A stretch of 5,682 bases of DNA from CAYRSS01 sp964426945 (GTDB taxonomy: Bacteria; Planctomycetota; Phycisphaerae; UBA1845). The notes under the pieces were generated by a model. It was not told the DNA's origin. It saw only the letters and a program-made list of their open reading frames with translations, and ran no database searches. Positions 5,457 to 5,682 of the stretch are shown piece by piece. The first letter of the stretch is position 1, and every line of letters begins with the position of its first letter. A program made the position numbers and the translations under genes. The stretch covers positions 1 to 5,682 of the forward strand of contig CAYRSS010000102.1 of NCBI GenBank assembly GCA_964426945.1, in the 5' to 3' direction.

Positions 5457-5682
5457 TCACGCGGATTCCTCGGCGGTGTCCGCCTCATCCTCCGCGGCCG
5501 GCGGCTCCACCGCGCCGACGACCGGCCGCACGTCGAACAGTGTACCCTCGACCGCGTCCACGACCTTGCGCACGAACGGGTCTGCGGCGACGCGCTTCCA
5601 TTCGGCCGAGGAGACGGCCCGGCGATCCGCCGCGGGGGGCGCCGGGCGGGGCGCGGGCGGGGCGCTCACCGCGACGGCCGGC
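5457..5682 (-). CDS. dnaX: DNA polymerase III subunit gamma/tau, C-terminal end (partial)
   Basis: Only the last ~74 residues are in the window; the frame remains open to the right edge and the gene continues outside. A Pro/Ala-rich linker (PAVAVSAPPAPRPAPPAA) leads to SAEWKRVAADPFVRKVVDAV and then EGTLFDVRP, which matches the small C-terminal motif of many DnaX proteins ('W-x-x-V-x-x-x-P-x-V-x-x-x-x-x-x-F/V-x-G-x-L/I-x-x-V'). An acidic tail (EDEADTAEESA) ends it at TGA 5459-5457. DnaX is the clamp-loader ATPase and tau scaffold of the replisome; its ATPase domains are not visible here. Identification depends partly on ybaB following 43 bases later, the conserved gene order. A GTG at 5669 lies inside the linker and is not a true start. 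Confidence 0.8.
   Translation of the reverse strand, partial: PAVAVSAPPAPRPAPPAADRRAVSSAEWKRVAADPFVRKVVDAVEGTLFDVRPVVGAVEPPAAEDEADTAEESA

Noticed and set aside
5414..5488. 25-residue upstream extension of YbaB
   Set aside because: It has no family similarity and overlaps the end of dnaX, whereas ATG 5413 has a well-placed GGGAG.

Overview
The window is GC-rich bacterial chromosome, most likely from a planctomycete or a close relative in the PVC group. This assignment is inference. It rests on a COG3176-type acyltransferase tail, exported WD40 and serine hydrolase proteins, and three kinds of short GC-rich repeat in the gaps (cores GGCCTCCCGGCC, a GGTGGGTGG/CCACCCACC hairpin, and GGCGAGGCGCCTGCCGAGCC) of a kind I recall being scattered through such genomes. 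No rRNA, tRNA or CRISPR array is visible.

Left edge (1-468): two gene remnants are butted together. Frame 3 of the + strand reads as a piece of an IS1182-like transposase. Near 105-140 the recognisable reading moves to frame 1, which encodes only the last ~115 residues of an OlsB/PlsC-type acyltransferase ('putative hemolysin'). Both look broken, so this is probably a rearrangement scar. Bases 469-662 hold a cluster of palindromic repeats and lead into a small exported protein of unknown function (663-1109, +), whose base composition is visibly more AT-rich than its neighbours.

Middle (1165-3448): a convergent minus-strand gene starting at 3150 encodes a 661-residue exported protein. Its N-terminal half is a WD40-like propeller and its C-terminal half a complete carbon-nitrogen hydrolase (nitrilase superfamily) with its Glu-Lys-Cys triad. 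This one-chain fusion is the most unusual gene here. Its 298-base upstream gap contains two more dispersed repeats.

Right (3449-5682): all minus strand. From right to left these are the 3' end of dnaX (DNA polymerase III tau/gamma), ybaB/ebfC (nucleoid-associated protein), a small dimeric alpha/beta-barrel protein (ABM/Dabb-like) whose start overlaps a three-codon ORF, and an exported class C beta-lactamase-family serine hydrolase. dnaX and ybaB form the usual replication/recombination pair, but recR, the common third member, does not follow. The alpha/beta-barrel gene is close enough to be co-transcribed. The serine hydrolase and the WD40-nitrilase are probably separate units making periplasmic hydrolases.
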